A stretch of DNA of 64,000 nt. Source: Astragalus membranaceus. Taxonomy: Eukaryota > Streptophyta > Magnoliopsida > Fabales > Fabaceae. The position numbers were made by a program, and so were the translations under genes. How positions within the stretch are numbered: the stretch's first letter is position 1; every line of letters begins with the position of its first letter. The notes beneath the pieces were generated by a model, which was not told the DNA's origin, did not search any database, and saw only the letters and a list, made by a program, of their open reading frames with translations. Location: positions 153,418,736 through 153,482,735 of the forward strand of contig CM076854.1 in assembly GCA_039519185.1 (NCBI GenBank). Direction: 5' to 3'. This document shows, in pieces, positions 1 through 11,414 of this stretch.

Positions 1-690
1 TTACAAAAATGGCTAGTCTCTCACAATATGGCGAACCAATGTTCAAATACCCCATTAGGAGATGTGTCCACATTTAGTGTCTGATATTGCCTCAAACATG
101 ACTACTTCTATAAAGGGAAAGAAGAATTTATATATCTGTAGAGGACAGTTCCTCAAATGAATTTCGGTATCTCGAGTTATTAATTTCTACCTCTCGACTT
201 ATTATGTTTAAGAAAAACATCATCTATAAATTACATGCATGAAAATCATTTTAAAAATGTTGGGGCATATAGACCAACTTATATATATAAAAAATAGGGT
301 TGGAATGAGCAGAAGAAGCAAAAATAGGGTCTCTAATGAAAGGAGTCTATTTCTCACAACGTGGCGAACCAAAGTTTGAATAATCGTTAGGAGGTGTGTC
401 CATATTTAGTGTCTGATAGTGCCTTGAACAGAGTTACCTTTGTGAATCAGTGAAGAGAAGGAAAGATATATGTATTGGGAGAGGGCAATACCTCAAATGA
501 ATTTCGACACCTCGAGTAATTAATCTCCATCTCTCGATTGATGGTTAAAAAATCGAGATCAGGGTTAAAAAAAAGTATCCTCCATGAATTACAAGCATAA
601 GAATCATTTTAAAAATGTGGGGGCATGCACATAGACCCACTTACATATAAAATAGGGTTGGAATGAGCACAAGAAGCAAAATTAATGAAG
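1..690. repeat. Tandem direct duplication, two diverged copies
   Basis: Two adjacent copies of one intergenic segment, roughly 10-325 and 340-685. Both contain, in the same order, a 'tggcgaacca' block, 'gtgtccatatttagtgtctgata', a 'cctcaaatgaatttcg' block, 'aatcattttaaaaatgt' and 'aaaatagggttggaatgagca'. They differ by many substitutions and short indels, so the duplication is old. No coding potential was seen in either copy. Confidence 0.7.
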
Positions 691-2115
691 GAGGAATATC
701 CAAATGGTCATGCTAGTGGCTACACATTTGTAAAGCACAAAGAAACAAGGAGCTTAAAAAGGCTAGCTCAAAGTTAAGACACCAGCTAGAAGTGGAGCAA
801 ACTTTAATATTGGACTCTTGACCTCGGACCATATCTTTAACACATCATTAATGTTGAAAACAAATATGGTTATTATGCTTGTGTTAATCATCCCTCTTCA
901 TATATATGTCACCCTCGTCTATTGGCTCATTGGATTGCATTCAATAATGCACCTAAATAATTCACTACCCTTTTTATCTACATCTTTTAGAACACTTCAT
1001 TAACTTCGCAAAAAAAATTATAAAAATATGCAGCAATTATAATCAACAAGATATTTATAATTCCAAAGAGAAAATTATATGTCAAGTTGATATTGTCGAT
1101 CATATGGTCAAGAATTCAATCATGGAATTGTAATTCATATCCTGTACGTAGCTTTACACGCTTTGTAAATCATACTCCAATATCTAAAATCATATATTGG
1201 AGCATTGCTTTATACAAGAAAAGTACAGATCGACAACTTTTGTATAGAAAATCTTCGTGTATAAAATGATAAATCAAGTAAACTAAACATGTAAAATATA
1301 TATAAAAACATAAAACAAGTGAACATATATGAGGTGCAGGTGCAAAAAATATTTTTCATTATCAAAATTGTTGGTTTATGAGATTGTTTGAAATTTCCTT
1401 TCCAGGCATCATATCTTGAACAATTGAAATTAAGAAATCAAATTCAGAGTAAATCCTCAAATTATTTCCAAGCTCAAGCGGTCCCTAAAATTTGTGACAC
1501 TAATCAACTTAATTCCTGTAGTTTTATTATTAGTCAATTACGGAAACTGATGAGACAAATTTCTTAAAATTTTAAAAACTAATTTGACAGATTTCACAGA
1601 CTTTGAGAACTACTTATTATTTTATATACTTTAAGAATCAAGTACGTAGAAGAGAGATCGTAAGCTCAGGAGTTAAATTGAGAGTTCAATTTTTATTTAA
1701 CTGTCAAAATTAAAAGAACTGGAGGGTCTTAATACAAAATATTCAACTCAAGGGTTAAAATAAAAATTATATAGGATGTCGATCGAGTGGTGATATATAT
1801 TTTTTTAGGGTGTGCAAGTGCATGCTGCATGTAGCTCCGGCCCCCAGATATATATAGATATGTGATAAAAGCTAGTCCATGATGAGTAACATTCAACTAT
1901 ACAAAAAAGATAGTAATAATTGAAAGGATGACATCGACTTTTTTAAAAATTAAGAGGATGGTGTCCGTTGATTTCTGACTCCTCCACTTGGTTACGTGAA
2001 ATTGTAGAGCTCCTATATGTATATGTACTACTATATACTATACTGTCTTCTAAGCATTAACCTAATATATAAACACACAAGCTTTCATTGTGATATATTT
2101 CATTCTTGTGACATA
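691..2115. other. AT-rich intergenic / 5' flank of the WAT1 gene
   Basis: No convincing gene was seen. Only short AT-rich ORFs without recognisable domains are present. The last 100 bases hold TATA-rich sequence (about 2016-2045) that could include the promoter and 5' leader of the transporter gene starting at 2116, but no single TATA box can be chosen from sequence alone. Confidence 0.4.
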
Positions 2116-2957
2116 ATGGAATGTTGTAACCAAAAAAGGTTTGATAGGGCAAAACCATTCATAGCTGTTGTGTTCTTGCAATTTGGATATGCTGGTATGG
2201 ATATACTATCCAAGGCTGCACTCAACAAGGGAATGAGTAATTATGTACTCGTTGTCTATCGCCATGCCGTTGCGTTCGTTGTCATTGCCCCTTTCGCACT
2301 GTTCTTGGAGAAGTATGTAATTTTATTCTTCCTCTCTTTGTATAATGTTGACTGAAAAATTTCTATTAATGAGTGAGGCTTAAAGAAAAATTTAGTTTGA
2401 GATTTTTTTTCTAGAGAAAGCTTTATATTTGAACTTTTTGTTATTATAGACGGTAATTTTACTTTATAAAAACCAATGACAAATATTTTTTTTGTTAGTA
2501 GACCTAAAGTTAGGGTTTTAGTAGCCTTATCCTTAGGTCATCCCGTCTCTGATTGTGCATTGTTATGAACATGAATGTTGAAGTAATATTTGCTGCATTT
2601 TTTTTACAGGAAAGTGAGGCCAAAGATGACATTATCAATTTTTATGAAGATAGTGGCGCTTAGTGTGCTAGAGTAATTTTCTACATGCCTAAACTGAACA
2701 ACACATTCTTCATTTCATGGAAATTAACACTCCCTTCATTCTGATATTGATTTTTTTTTCTTATGTGACAGGCCAGTCATTGACCAGAATTTATATTTTT
2801 TGGGAATGAAGTACACAACAGCAACTTTTGCTGTTGCCATGCTCAATGTCCTTCCTGCTATTACCTTTGTCATGGCTTGTATTCTCAAGTAAGGTTTTCA
2901 CTATACTACAATTTTTGTTTTTTAAAATTTGGTAACTAAAGTAGATATACATGGCAT

Positions 2958-3315
2958 TAGAGGGATCAAATTGAGCTGCCCAACCCATCCCGACTCGACT
3001 CAGTCCATTAGGCCAAATTGCAAAATCGGATTGGGCCAGCCCATTAAATTTATCGTGCCATGTATTTTGTGGCCACGACTAGCCTAAAACTATTATAATA
3101 GACCAAACAGAATCGGGCGAAGCCTAAATTTCTAACAATTAAAATAGTTCTATAAAATTGTAGTAAAACGGCCCAGGCCAACCCAACGGGTCGACTGGGT
3201 CGATCGACTTCGGCTAGATTGACCCAATTATCTTTGGTTCGACATTTAAAGAGCTCAGCCTAGTCCAATAAAGTGCAGGCCGACCAATCAAACTGAGCCA
3301 AAATTATTAGCTATA
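2958..3315. mobile_element. hAT-like MITE in intron 3 of the WAT1 gene
   Basis: This is a GC-richer block inside an AT-rich intron. Flanking octamers catggcat (2950-2957) and catagcat (3316-3323) match at 7 of 8 positions, as expected for an old hAT target duplication. The left end reads TAGAGGGATCAAATTGAGC and the right end gives a weakly complementary TATAGCTAATAATTTTGG. The interior has alternating 'gccca' and 'ggctgg' words typical of non-autonomous plant hAT elements. No ORF was seen. A longer imperfect 13-base flank match leaves other insertion types possible. Confidence 0.45.
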
Positions 3316-4473
3316 CATAGCATTCCATGGTTATTTTCTAGGCATTTAATTAATATTTTTTTAGCAAATCTAGTTTTTTAGCGATTAAAGAGTTTTTTTA
3401 TTTATCCCATTTTTATGCAATTTATCTGAAATTTAACTTTATAGATTTTATTTGCCTCTGTTCAGAATTGAGAAAATAAAAATGAAAAGTATACGTAGTC
3501 AAGCAAAGGTGGTTGGGACTATAGCTACAGTTGCTGGTGCCATGGTGATGACATTGATAAAAGGCCCAGTACTTAACCTTTTTGGAACACAAGGAAATAG
3601 TAGCCAAAGCCAGCATAATGGTGGGGCAAATCTTCAACATGCAATAAAGGGATCAATAATGATCACAATTGGCTGTTTTAGTTGCGCCTGTTTCATGATT
3701 CTACAAGTAAGTTTTTATCTATAAACTACTAGAAAAGGTAAATTAACGACCATTCTTTTGCTATCTCTTGTACTTAGTGACGAAATTAAAATTAAATTTT
3801 TTCTATATATAATTTCCATTGTTATGTCAACTTTTGCGACGGTGCTATACTTATTAATAAAAAAATGAATTTAATTAGTAAGCACCGACAGTGTATCTAT
3901 ATTTTACGACGTCAACCAATCAAAAATTTACACATCATAAAAGTTGTTACGTCACACCTCCCATGATTTCTTTTTCGTTGATAGTGTAAAAATAAATAAA
4001 TTATACTGTGTCGATGTATATACTAATAAAAAATTTCAATTTTATGATACAATTTCATCTGTTTTTTCTAGGCAATTACTCTTGAAACCTATCCAGCTGA
4101 GCTGTCTCTTACAGCATGGATATGCCTATTAGGAACAATCGGAAGGTGGAATAGTAGGCTTGATTATGGAAAGGGGTGAACCTTCTGTTTGGTCTTTGAA
4201 TTGGGATACAAAATTGCTGGCTGCCGTTTATAGTGTAAGTTTTTTACGTTTTGTAGTGAAAAGTGAATACCAAACATAAACACCATGCACCTTTGAATTT
4301 GATCAGCCATAAAAAAATGCATACCTACCATTAATAAAGTTTAATTAAGAAGAGAAAAGTTATTAAAAACGACACTAACATCCAAAGCCTATAGTCTAAG
4401 CAAGCTTTAAAGGCTATAATTATAAAGTTACAAACACCACATATATAGGGCACTAATGGAAATTGGATATTGA

Positions 4474-4507
4474 GCACTAACCTGAGCACTAGTGCTCAGG
4501 TTAGTGC
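4474..4507. repeat. Perfect 34-bp palindrome in WAT1 intron 5
   Basis: The left arm is GCACTAACCTGAGCACT (4474-4490). The right arm (4491-4507) is its exact reverse complement, with no spacer. It lies next to further gcacta words (4450-4478). It could be the centre of a small foldback element; no target duplication was found. Confidence 0.85.
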
Positions 4508-4861
4508 ACACATACAGGTGCGCAACCAGCCACACATACATGCACACTAAAGTGCATTATGCACAAACATTGCATGTATGGAGGGAAATGAAATGAAGGT
4601 GAGGAGGGGTTGAAAAATTTCACTCAACTCAATTTTATTTCCATCAATATTAGCCTTTTTTTTGGAGGGGAGGGAAGAAAGGTTAAATCTTTATAACTAA
4701 GTTACTTAAATATCTCCATTTATAATATTTTAAAAAAGATATAAGCATATTGCATATACATGTTCTTATTCATCTCCATTAAAATATCTCCAAATCCCCT
4801 CCCGATGACATCCTAATCCAACACATACATTTTGAAGAAGTTAATTGAGACCTCTTTCTAT

Positions 4862-5341
4862 TAGGGATAGCAAAATGAGTTGGCCTCGGTAGGCCGGCCC
4901 GCCAACTCGCAAAAAAGGGCGAGGTGGGTTGGTTTTTGTCAGCCTGTACCTTATTGTATAACACAGTCCACCAGACCACACGCGTGGTGGGTGGATTGTT
5001 AGTCTACCACCTCATCTTTTAATCACTTTTTAGTTTGTGTTTTTATGTATTTTTGGCGGATTATGGTGGGTCAGCCTGCTAACTAGTCATTTTTGTCTTG
5101 TTTGGGGCGGAATTATGCAGATCAACTCGCCACTTCTTAACCCAAGTTTTTTTAAAGTATTTTTATTTTCTTTATTTTATGGCTAGGCTAGCACGCCAAC
5201 CCACCATCTCGTGGTGGAAAAAATGGGCTTAACTTATAAACCTAGTATGCATTGACAGGCTGACCAACCAAACAACTTTTTTGACTGATTCACGACAAAA
5301 CAAGGTAGATCGAGACAAACCAACCCGCTTTACAATTCGTA
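4862..5341. mobile_element. Degenerate hAT-type non-autonomous element in WAT1 intron 5
   Basis: The left end TAGGGATAGCAAAATGAG and the reverse complement of the right end, TACGAATTGTAAAGCGGG, align with spaced matches and both run into GTTGG. The interior is full of short ggccggcccgcc, gggttgg and ccaaccc words, the usual composition of TAGGGNTGGCAAA-type plant hAT MITEs. No clear 8-bp target duplication was found, so the ends are approximate. It enlarges intron 5 to 1.36 kb. Confidence 0.5.
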
Positions 5342-6147
5342 GTTAAACTTTATATGTACATATACACACACACACACACTAATGAGTAGGAGAAGGGGAA
5401 GGAAGAAACTCGGCTAGTTTTTTTTTTTTGATTGGAGAAAAAAAAATCATTAAGACCCTCTTAAATCAGTGGTCAAAGCAAACGAGATACACAGAGGTAT
5501 TTCCTCTAACCAAACAGTATCCGAATTAGAGATAACAAATTTTTTTATAAACAATTTTCTTCATCTATAATTTTTTCAAATATTAACAAGCATGCAGGGC
5601 ATAGTTTGCTCAGGAATGGCGTATTACATCCAAGGAGCAGTGATGAAATACAGAGGCCCAGTGTATGTAACAACTTTCAATCCCCTTTGCATGGTCATCG
5701 TAGCCATCATGGGCTCCTTCTTTTTGGCCGAGAAAACGTATCTTGGAAGGTAATAACGAAAAGTTACCATTAACACCACCATTTTGCTATTACACCCCCC
5801 TTTTAGAAGTTTTTTTTCTGCTCAGAAACAAATTTCTAAAAGGCCAATTAGTACCAAAAACTAGTCTTCAATCAAACTAATATATATATAAACATATTAT
5901 TTGAAAAGGTAAACTAAAGGAATGTGCTGAATTTTACAGGGTGATTGGTGCCGTTGTGATTATTTTGGGGTTGTATTTAGTAGTATGGGGTAAAAGCAAA
6001 GATTACGACACACCAAGTCCAGTTATTAAAGAACAAACATTACCAGCTACACAAACTACAGAGATCAACAACAAAGAGGAGCATTCTAATCACGAGGTCA
6101 TCATCACTAACAGTAATTTTGGTGCAGCTCGAGATGAACATGTATGA

Positions 6148-6306
6148 TGAAACAGTTTCAATTATAGCCATCTAATTTCCAAATGCTTCATTTAACAACA
6201 TCAACTATAAATAGGTTTCCTTGTAGCTCGATCTTTCAATTGCTAATGTAATAGCCGAGGCTTTTGACGCAACATCATTGGCTTGTCAACAAGACAGCAG
6301 AAATAC
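6148..6306 (+). other. 3' untranslated / downstream region of the WAT1 gene
   Basis: This segment follows the stop codon at 6145-6147. It recurs at 38385-38536 with small changes (shared words: 'atgaaacagtt', 'aacaacatcaactata', 'ggtttccttgtagctcgatc'). That copy fixes the block as part of the ancestral unit duplicated across the window. Confidence 0.65.
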
Positions 6307-6671
6307 CAAGGTTTTAAAAACCGGACCGGACCGGCCGGTTCAACCGGTTGAACCGGGAACCGGACCCCTGGCCGGTTGGTTCAACCCCATTTGAACCGCA
6401 GGCCAAAGAACCGCCCAGAACCGGATTGAACCGCCAAGAACCGCTTTGAACCGGGAAAGAACCGGGAACCGAACCAGGTTGAACCAGTTTGAATTGCCCG
6501 AAATGCAATTTTTTATTTTTAAATTTACTTTTTTCTCCAAAATTTAATATTTTTTATTTTTTATTTAATAAATTACTTATCCGGTTTAACCATGATTGAA
6601 CCGGTTGAACCGATTGAGCCATGAACCGGAGGTCTCGCCGGTTCGATCTCCGGTCCGGTTTAAAAACATTG
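6307..6671. mobile_element. hAT-type MITE (365 bp) with 8-bp target duplication
   Basis: The exact octamer AGAAATAC flanks the element at 6299-6306 and 6672-6679. Terminal inverted repeats are CAAGGTTTTAAAAACCGG (left) and CAATGTTTTTAAACCGGA (reverse complement of right). Subterminal sequence is dominated by ccggtt and aaccgg words. The paralogous block at 38529-38540 has a single AGAAATAC followed directly by tatc, so it is an empty site. No transposase is encoded; only shadow ORFs are present. Confidence 0.9.
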
Positions 6672-6679
6672 AGAAATAC

Positions 6680-8939
6680 TATCAAAAAAAGTGGAATCAG
6701 ATGAGACCATTCAGTTAAAAAATACTTCCAAAGGTTTGAGATATATACTTCAATCAACTCCCATTTAGTTAACTTCAAATGAAACCATCCAATTCACAGG
6801 TGTATCAGATATGTATGGTTTTCCCATTCACCTAAACATTAATAGTAAATGGAGTAAAGAATTTACATACTAAAGAAGCCTCAATGACTGTGATTATAGT
6901 GAAGGGAGAATTTACATAAGGCATAAAGTATACTCATCTCAAACTGATCATATATATTGGTAGGTTTAAGATCTTAATAAGTCAAGAAATCTTGAGGTTG
7001 AACTCCAAATTTTGCCAGAATCACTGCAACTTTGATGATGTGAACCTGTGTTTACTAAAATGTGACTATGGAGCCCCCCACTTGAACAGAATCTTTAAAA
7101 TTCTTCAAATGTAAATTTTGTTTTGGCATATCATATAGAAAGATATTAATTCCATGTTTTTTCTGTACGGGAATGAAATTAACTAGTAAATAATAAATAA
7201 TGATAGATATTTTGAAAAAAATCCAACTCTTAGGAACTATATTATGAATATGAAATAATAACACAGAGAAAAACTTAACAACTCTAAGTAGGCAAATTAA
7301 AAACACCAAGTTCTTACTAAACAAGACCACAAATACTTACTAAACTTCAAAGTCATACACAATCCAAAAGCCACAAAAAACTTAACAACTCTAAGTAGGC
7401 AAATTAAAAACACCAAGTTCTTACTAAACAAGACATCTACCAAGTCCCACAAGACATAAACACCTAGATATAATCATAGATAATCTACCAAGTCCAGTTC
7501 TTACTAAAACCTAATCATAGATAATCTACCAAGTCCAACTCTCCTAATAGACAAGCTCCTAATTTGGTGATTATCTAAAAAAAAAAAAAAAAACCTAGAT
7601 ATAATCATACAAGTTAATATCCTAATCATACTCTTCTCTATTTGCTTCATCTCCATCATGATCAACCTCTCCTCCATAATTTGGTTGCACAAAATGTAGG
7701 CCACAACACATTGTGTTCGGTCACACAAAACCACTCGTGCACAGAGGGATTGAAGAAAAAAACGATTTTAAAGTCAGTCGCACATGTTTTAGGGTTTTTC
7801 CCCAAAAAAAGATTTTAAGAAACAAGTTGTGAACCTTACTCGGGAACCTAATTGATCTTCAACCTCACCACGATACTACATATACAAATGGCAATCCTAC
7901 TTGTGATGGTGAAATAACGGTTTTGCATTGGCACGAGCACAAAAGGGGGTAGCAAGATAGTACAACCATACGATTCTGCGAGTTGACTCGCGATTTAGAC
8001 TGCCATGCTCCCCAAACCTTGCCTATTAGGAGCTTCATGCACTGGACCTCCCTTTTACTTTTAGGAGCCTCTCAATGTAGAACATTCTAATAATTTCCAT
8101 AGACCTACATTGTGAAAACTATATGTTGACCTTTGTAGTCCCCATGATACTATACACATGAGGAAACTGATATAAATAATCCACAGTAAAAGATATAACT
8201 AAACTTGGAGAACTTCCAGAAAGAAACCGAGCTAAATGCAAACAACATAGCTTCACTCAAAAGATACCCCTCACCTTGCAACATTATTAACAAGGTCCAA
8301 AACTATAAAAGAAAAAAGAAATATCATATTAGACACAAAAGTAGCTTTCAACCGATAACTTAATCAAAACAATACTAACCAGAAATGATAATCTAAACGA
8401 GTAACGACCAGCCTGCTTCCCCGTTTTCAAATTGAATGATCATTAAGTAATGAAACAAACACATTTAAATATTTTTTTCGAATGGTTGGCATACAAACAA
8501 AAACAAGAGTTAGACACTCAAGACAACTATCACAGTGCTACCAAATAACCAAACACATTAGTTTTCTTCCAATGCCAGGACACAAACAGTGTTCAAGACA
8601 ACCCAACAAGAGTCGATACAAATAAGGGCATTGAAAACTCAATTAGCAAACACCGAGCGCCAAATCAAACCAGTAAACAAATATCAAAGCATGCGTTTAA
8701 CATCTTAGATAAATCAGAAAGACAACAAAAACAGTTATAAGGTAAAAAAAGGAATCAAATTCACCAACAACTATAAGAAAGCTATAAACCAAATGGGGGG
8801 CGGGGTAAGAAAAACATCAAACCATAGATTACCGATACATAAATTGCCACCAAACTATCCAACAAAAGTGCACTTAACTTACAAAGAGATGAACTTCAAA
8901 CAAGAGTATAGTTTATAAAACATATAAACAAGTTGTTGC
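6680..8939. other. Spacer of the duplicated block, no gene seen
   Basis: AT-rich sequence between the WAT1 gene and the F-box 3' module. It contains a near-exact direct duplication of about 56 bases (7273-7328 and 7379-7434) and an A16 tract near 7577. Parts recur at 18360-19092, 39653-40640 and 51545-51930, so it belongs to the block that was copied several times. No ORF has recognisable similarity. Confidence 0.55.
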
Positions 8940-10223
8940 TATAAATGTTCTAAAGGAACCCAAAAGATAGATATCAAGAGTTTAATAAATGTTGTCCACA
9001 GAATGAAAACACACAACCACTGAAGAAACTGTAGCTACAACAAGCATCTTTCTTCCCACCATCGCGCCATGTACAATAAATAACGTCTGTCCGTGAAATT
9101 GGGGTTGCAGATCTACAATTCAAAAAGGGACTCATGTCAGACCCGAGAGTGAAATAGCAAAGCACAACTAAACCAAAAACAAAGATGATTGCATAATGCT
9201 CATAAGTGCAGCCATATCCCTCGGTAAATAAAGAAAGAAACTAGCTTCAACCAAGTTTCCGTGAAATACAAGCCTGTACCACATGGGAGATGATGGATAT
9301 ATATTAAAAATTAGAATCTAGACCAATATCATTATCAGGTGCATAAATAAATTATTATTTCATCCCAAAATCAGCAAGGTTGTGCTTGAACAATTTAAAC
9401 AAGACAAAAGAAGAAGAATAACAAATACACATGAAATTGCAAAAACATTATTACGCTTGGAATATACATGGATAACAGGGATCTAGACATCGAAATAGGA
9501 CTCCTCAGTTTATTCAATGAATTATCTATAGCAAAATTCAGAAGTAAATGAAATTAATGCATGTTTGAAGAAATAAATTAATTATGGATTTGCCTTTTCT
9601 CATCTATCTATAGATCAATAGACATTACAAATTTGACCAAGCCAACTGATATGACTTGCTCTTTAACCAGTTTCCAGCTTCCTTTATTCACTATGTTATT
9701 TTTTATATTTATTCTTGCCCTTCAAATTTAAATAATGTACAATCTTTGCAAACAAAAGACTATTTCATACTTCAGTTTTGTTTGAAACTTCCAGAGACGG
9801 ACACAATAAAGAATATTCATAAGAGAACGAATTATCTTTTGGGTGAATCATCTTCTGTGGCTAATTACTTAATAATTTACTTAAAGAAACCATCTTCTAG
9901 CTTATAAGAAATGTAGCAACAAATTAATTTAGAGCAGCATTATCAATTGCGAATAGCGGACCATAACCGAAGGTCAAAAAATGCTATTTTGAGCGGCTAT
10001 TTCGTCCAAAAATGTCATGGCACTGCCATCCTTCAAAAATTGGCCAAAGCGGTTGGCAAATATTCGACGGCCGCAATCTGCCATTGAGCTATTTGATAAC
10101 ACAATAAATAATCATTTAATCACAGAATCAATCAAAGCCACCATGAAATTAACATCAACACAATCTATTAAACATGTACATGGCACAAATTCAGCAAGTA
10201 AAGCATTGAAGAGGAACTTACTT
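8940..10223 (-). other. Conserved 3' module of the F-box gene, probably 3' UTR with intron
   Basis: This segment lies downstream of the F-box stop on the minus strand. It recurs beside the other copies (43770-44857, 52020-53310, 62073-62357). A consensus splice donor (AAAA|GTAAGT on the minus strand, GT at 10221) stands two bases past the stop codon and is kept in all four paralogs, so the primary transcript probably runs through here. The well-kept stretch 8970-9170 could be the second 3' UTR exon, or debris of another gene; its small ORFs are not conserved. Confidence 0.45.
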
Positions 10224-11414
10224 TTAACCAGTTGGAGCCAAGCTTTCAACATAATCCTTGAAGTAGGCATGCCAATGCCGCCATTTTCCATTCTTAATTT
10301 TAATTCTCTCTGCTCTATTATCATTCCAATAATAGAGAATTGCTTCTTTTTCTAGGAGGTTTGCCAATATAAGTGCATCACCATTCTTAGAAAGACACAA
10401 CGGCAGCAGCTGATAATGTTTCCTCATGTTAATGTCACCATTTTGAAGATTTTGATAACTGATTTTGAAGTATTGAGTCCAGGACTTTTCAACTCCAAAT
10501 TCCAACATCTTCCATATAACAAAATGGGTTTCCTTGACATCATGCACAAAACAAAGACAATCCATCATTGTACAAATAGTTGGCTCAACAAGGGGCACTG
10601 CATCAAAACCCTTTGGGGGCAGCAACTGTTTGTACGTCTCAGTACCCAGATCTAGTGAAACAATCACAAATTGCTTCACAGTAACAGTATTCCAATCAAT
10701 AGAACCAGAGTTATTGTGAAGGGCCAACCAATTGAGAGTCCCATTCAAATACACACCAGCATTGTGATGATCATAACCAAGAGGAATAGCAGGAAAACTT
10801 TGAAGACTTCTCCAATCATTATCACCCGAACTGAAAATTTTCACCTCGTTTCTAGACGAAGTATTTTTGCTATAGTGTCCATACAAATGCATTGCCACAA
10901 TCTTATAACTATCAGTTAAATTATCATAACCAAATGCAATCTTTAAAGAGCTAGACAAAAGATCACGGGGAAAAGACCCAAATTTCTTAGATATTTTCTG
11001 AGTAGCCGGATTCCAGAAACTAAACGACATATCAATAGAGTCAAAGTCAATATTAATAGAACAACCATGAAAGCAAAGTAATCCATTGCAGGAACCAACG
11101 ATACGCGGTTCAGGAAAGGGACCCAACATGTTGAGGGGTAAACGGCGCGTGGAGAAGGGTAAAAGAAATGAATCGGGAACAGATTTGAATTTAGCCAAAA
11201 ACAGTGTGGGGCGCGGTGTTGATTTCTTAACGTGCATTTTTATGAAAGAAGAATCAGAGAGAAGAGTGTTCCATGACTTACACATAGACTTCATTCGCAG
11301 AATCTCTTTCACTGAAAGGAAGGATATGATATGCGCGATGATTTCTTCGGGGAGGACTGGATTCGACATTGGAGAAGAATTGGAGTTGTTAAAGTTAGGT
11401 CGAGGGAGATCCAT
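10224..11414 (-). CDS. F-box protein with F-box-associated (FBA) interaction domain, copy 1
   Basis: Likely the substrate-recognition subunit of an SCF (SKP1-CUL1-F-box) E3 ubiquitin ligase; the target is unknown. The 396-residue product has an F-box at about residues 20-60 (LPEEIIAHIISFLSVKEIL then CKSWNTLLSDSSFI). An FBA-type C-terminal region follows, with markers IVGSCNGLLCF, FWNPATQKISKKFG, FGYDNLTDSYKIV, VYLNGTLNWLA and VSLDLGTETYKQLLPP. Start 11414 is used because the paralogs at 46050 and 54500 begin with the same MDLPxPN; an in-frame ATG at 11459 would add 15 unconserved residues. The coding part is a single exon. A splice donor lies just after the stop. The same architecture is seen in dicot families annotated as F-box/kelch-repeat At3g23880-like; no kelch repeats are evident here. 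Confidence 0.92.
   Translation of the reverse strand: MDLPRPNFNNSNSSPMSNPVLPEEIIAHIISFLSVKEILRMKSMCKSWNTLLSDSSFIKMHVKKSTPRPTLFLAKFKSVPDSFLLPFSTRRLPLNMLGPFPEPRIVGSCNGLLCFHGCSINIDFDSIDMSFSFWNPATQKISKKFGSFPRDLLSSSLKIAFGYDNLTDSYKIVAMHLYGHYSKNTSSRNEVKIFSSGDNDWRSLQSFPAIPLGYDHHNAGVYLNGTLNWLALHNNSGSIDWNTVTVKQFVIVSLDLGTETYKQLLPPKGFDAVPLVEPTICTMMDCLCFVHDVKETHFVIWKMLEFGVEKSWTQYFKISYQNLQNGDINMRKHYQLLPLCLSKNGDALILANLLEKEAILYYWNDNRAERIKIKNGKWRHWHAYFKDYVESLAPTG

Larger units (their letters stand above)
2116..6147 (+). pseudogene. WAT1-related (nodulin MtN21/EamA-like) transporter gene, 7 exons, frameshifted in exon 5
   Basis: Related to plant WAT1/MtN21 proteins: membrane transporters with two EamA (drug/metabolite transporter) repeats and about ten membrane helices; WAT1 itself is a vacuolar auxin transporter. 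Exons by GT/AG junctions and family alignment: 2116-2312, 2610-2672, 2772-2888, 3466-3706, 4072-4234, 5598-5749, 5940-6147. Family hallmarks: FLQFGYAGMDILSKAAL in exon 1, a KVRPKMT join, EPVIDQNLYFLGMKYTTATF in exon 3, IRSQAKVVGTIATVAGAM in exon 4, and YYIQGAVMKYRGPVYVTTF in exon 6. Start 2116 is chosen because family homology begins there; an in-frame upstream ATG (2017) adds unconserved residues. The exon sum is 1141 nt, one more than a multiple of three. The surplus base is in the GG at 4141-4142. Read as printed, translation stops at 4177-4179 after about 241 residues, losing most of the second EamA repeat. The 379-codon frame otherwise fits the family length, so this is a recent lesion or an assembly error. 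Confidence 0.85.

Noticed and set aside
5352..5372. (AC)n tract in WAT1 intron 5
   Set aside because: Short simple repeat of about eight units, common and without special context.
6314..6778. Minus-strand frames over the hAT MITE
   Set aside because: Translations of ccggtt-rich terminal sequence of a non-coding MITE.
8974..9165. 63-residue minus-strand frame with many cysteines in the F-box 3' module
   Set aside because: The nucleotide sequence is conserved between copies but the frame is not kept in the copies at 43800-44060 and 52070-52270; more likely 3' UTR or debris.
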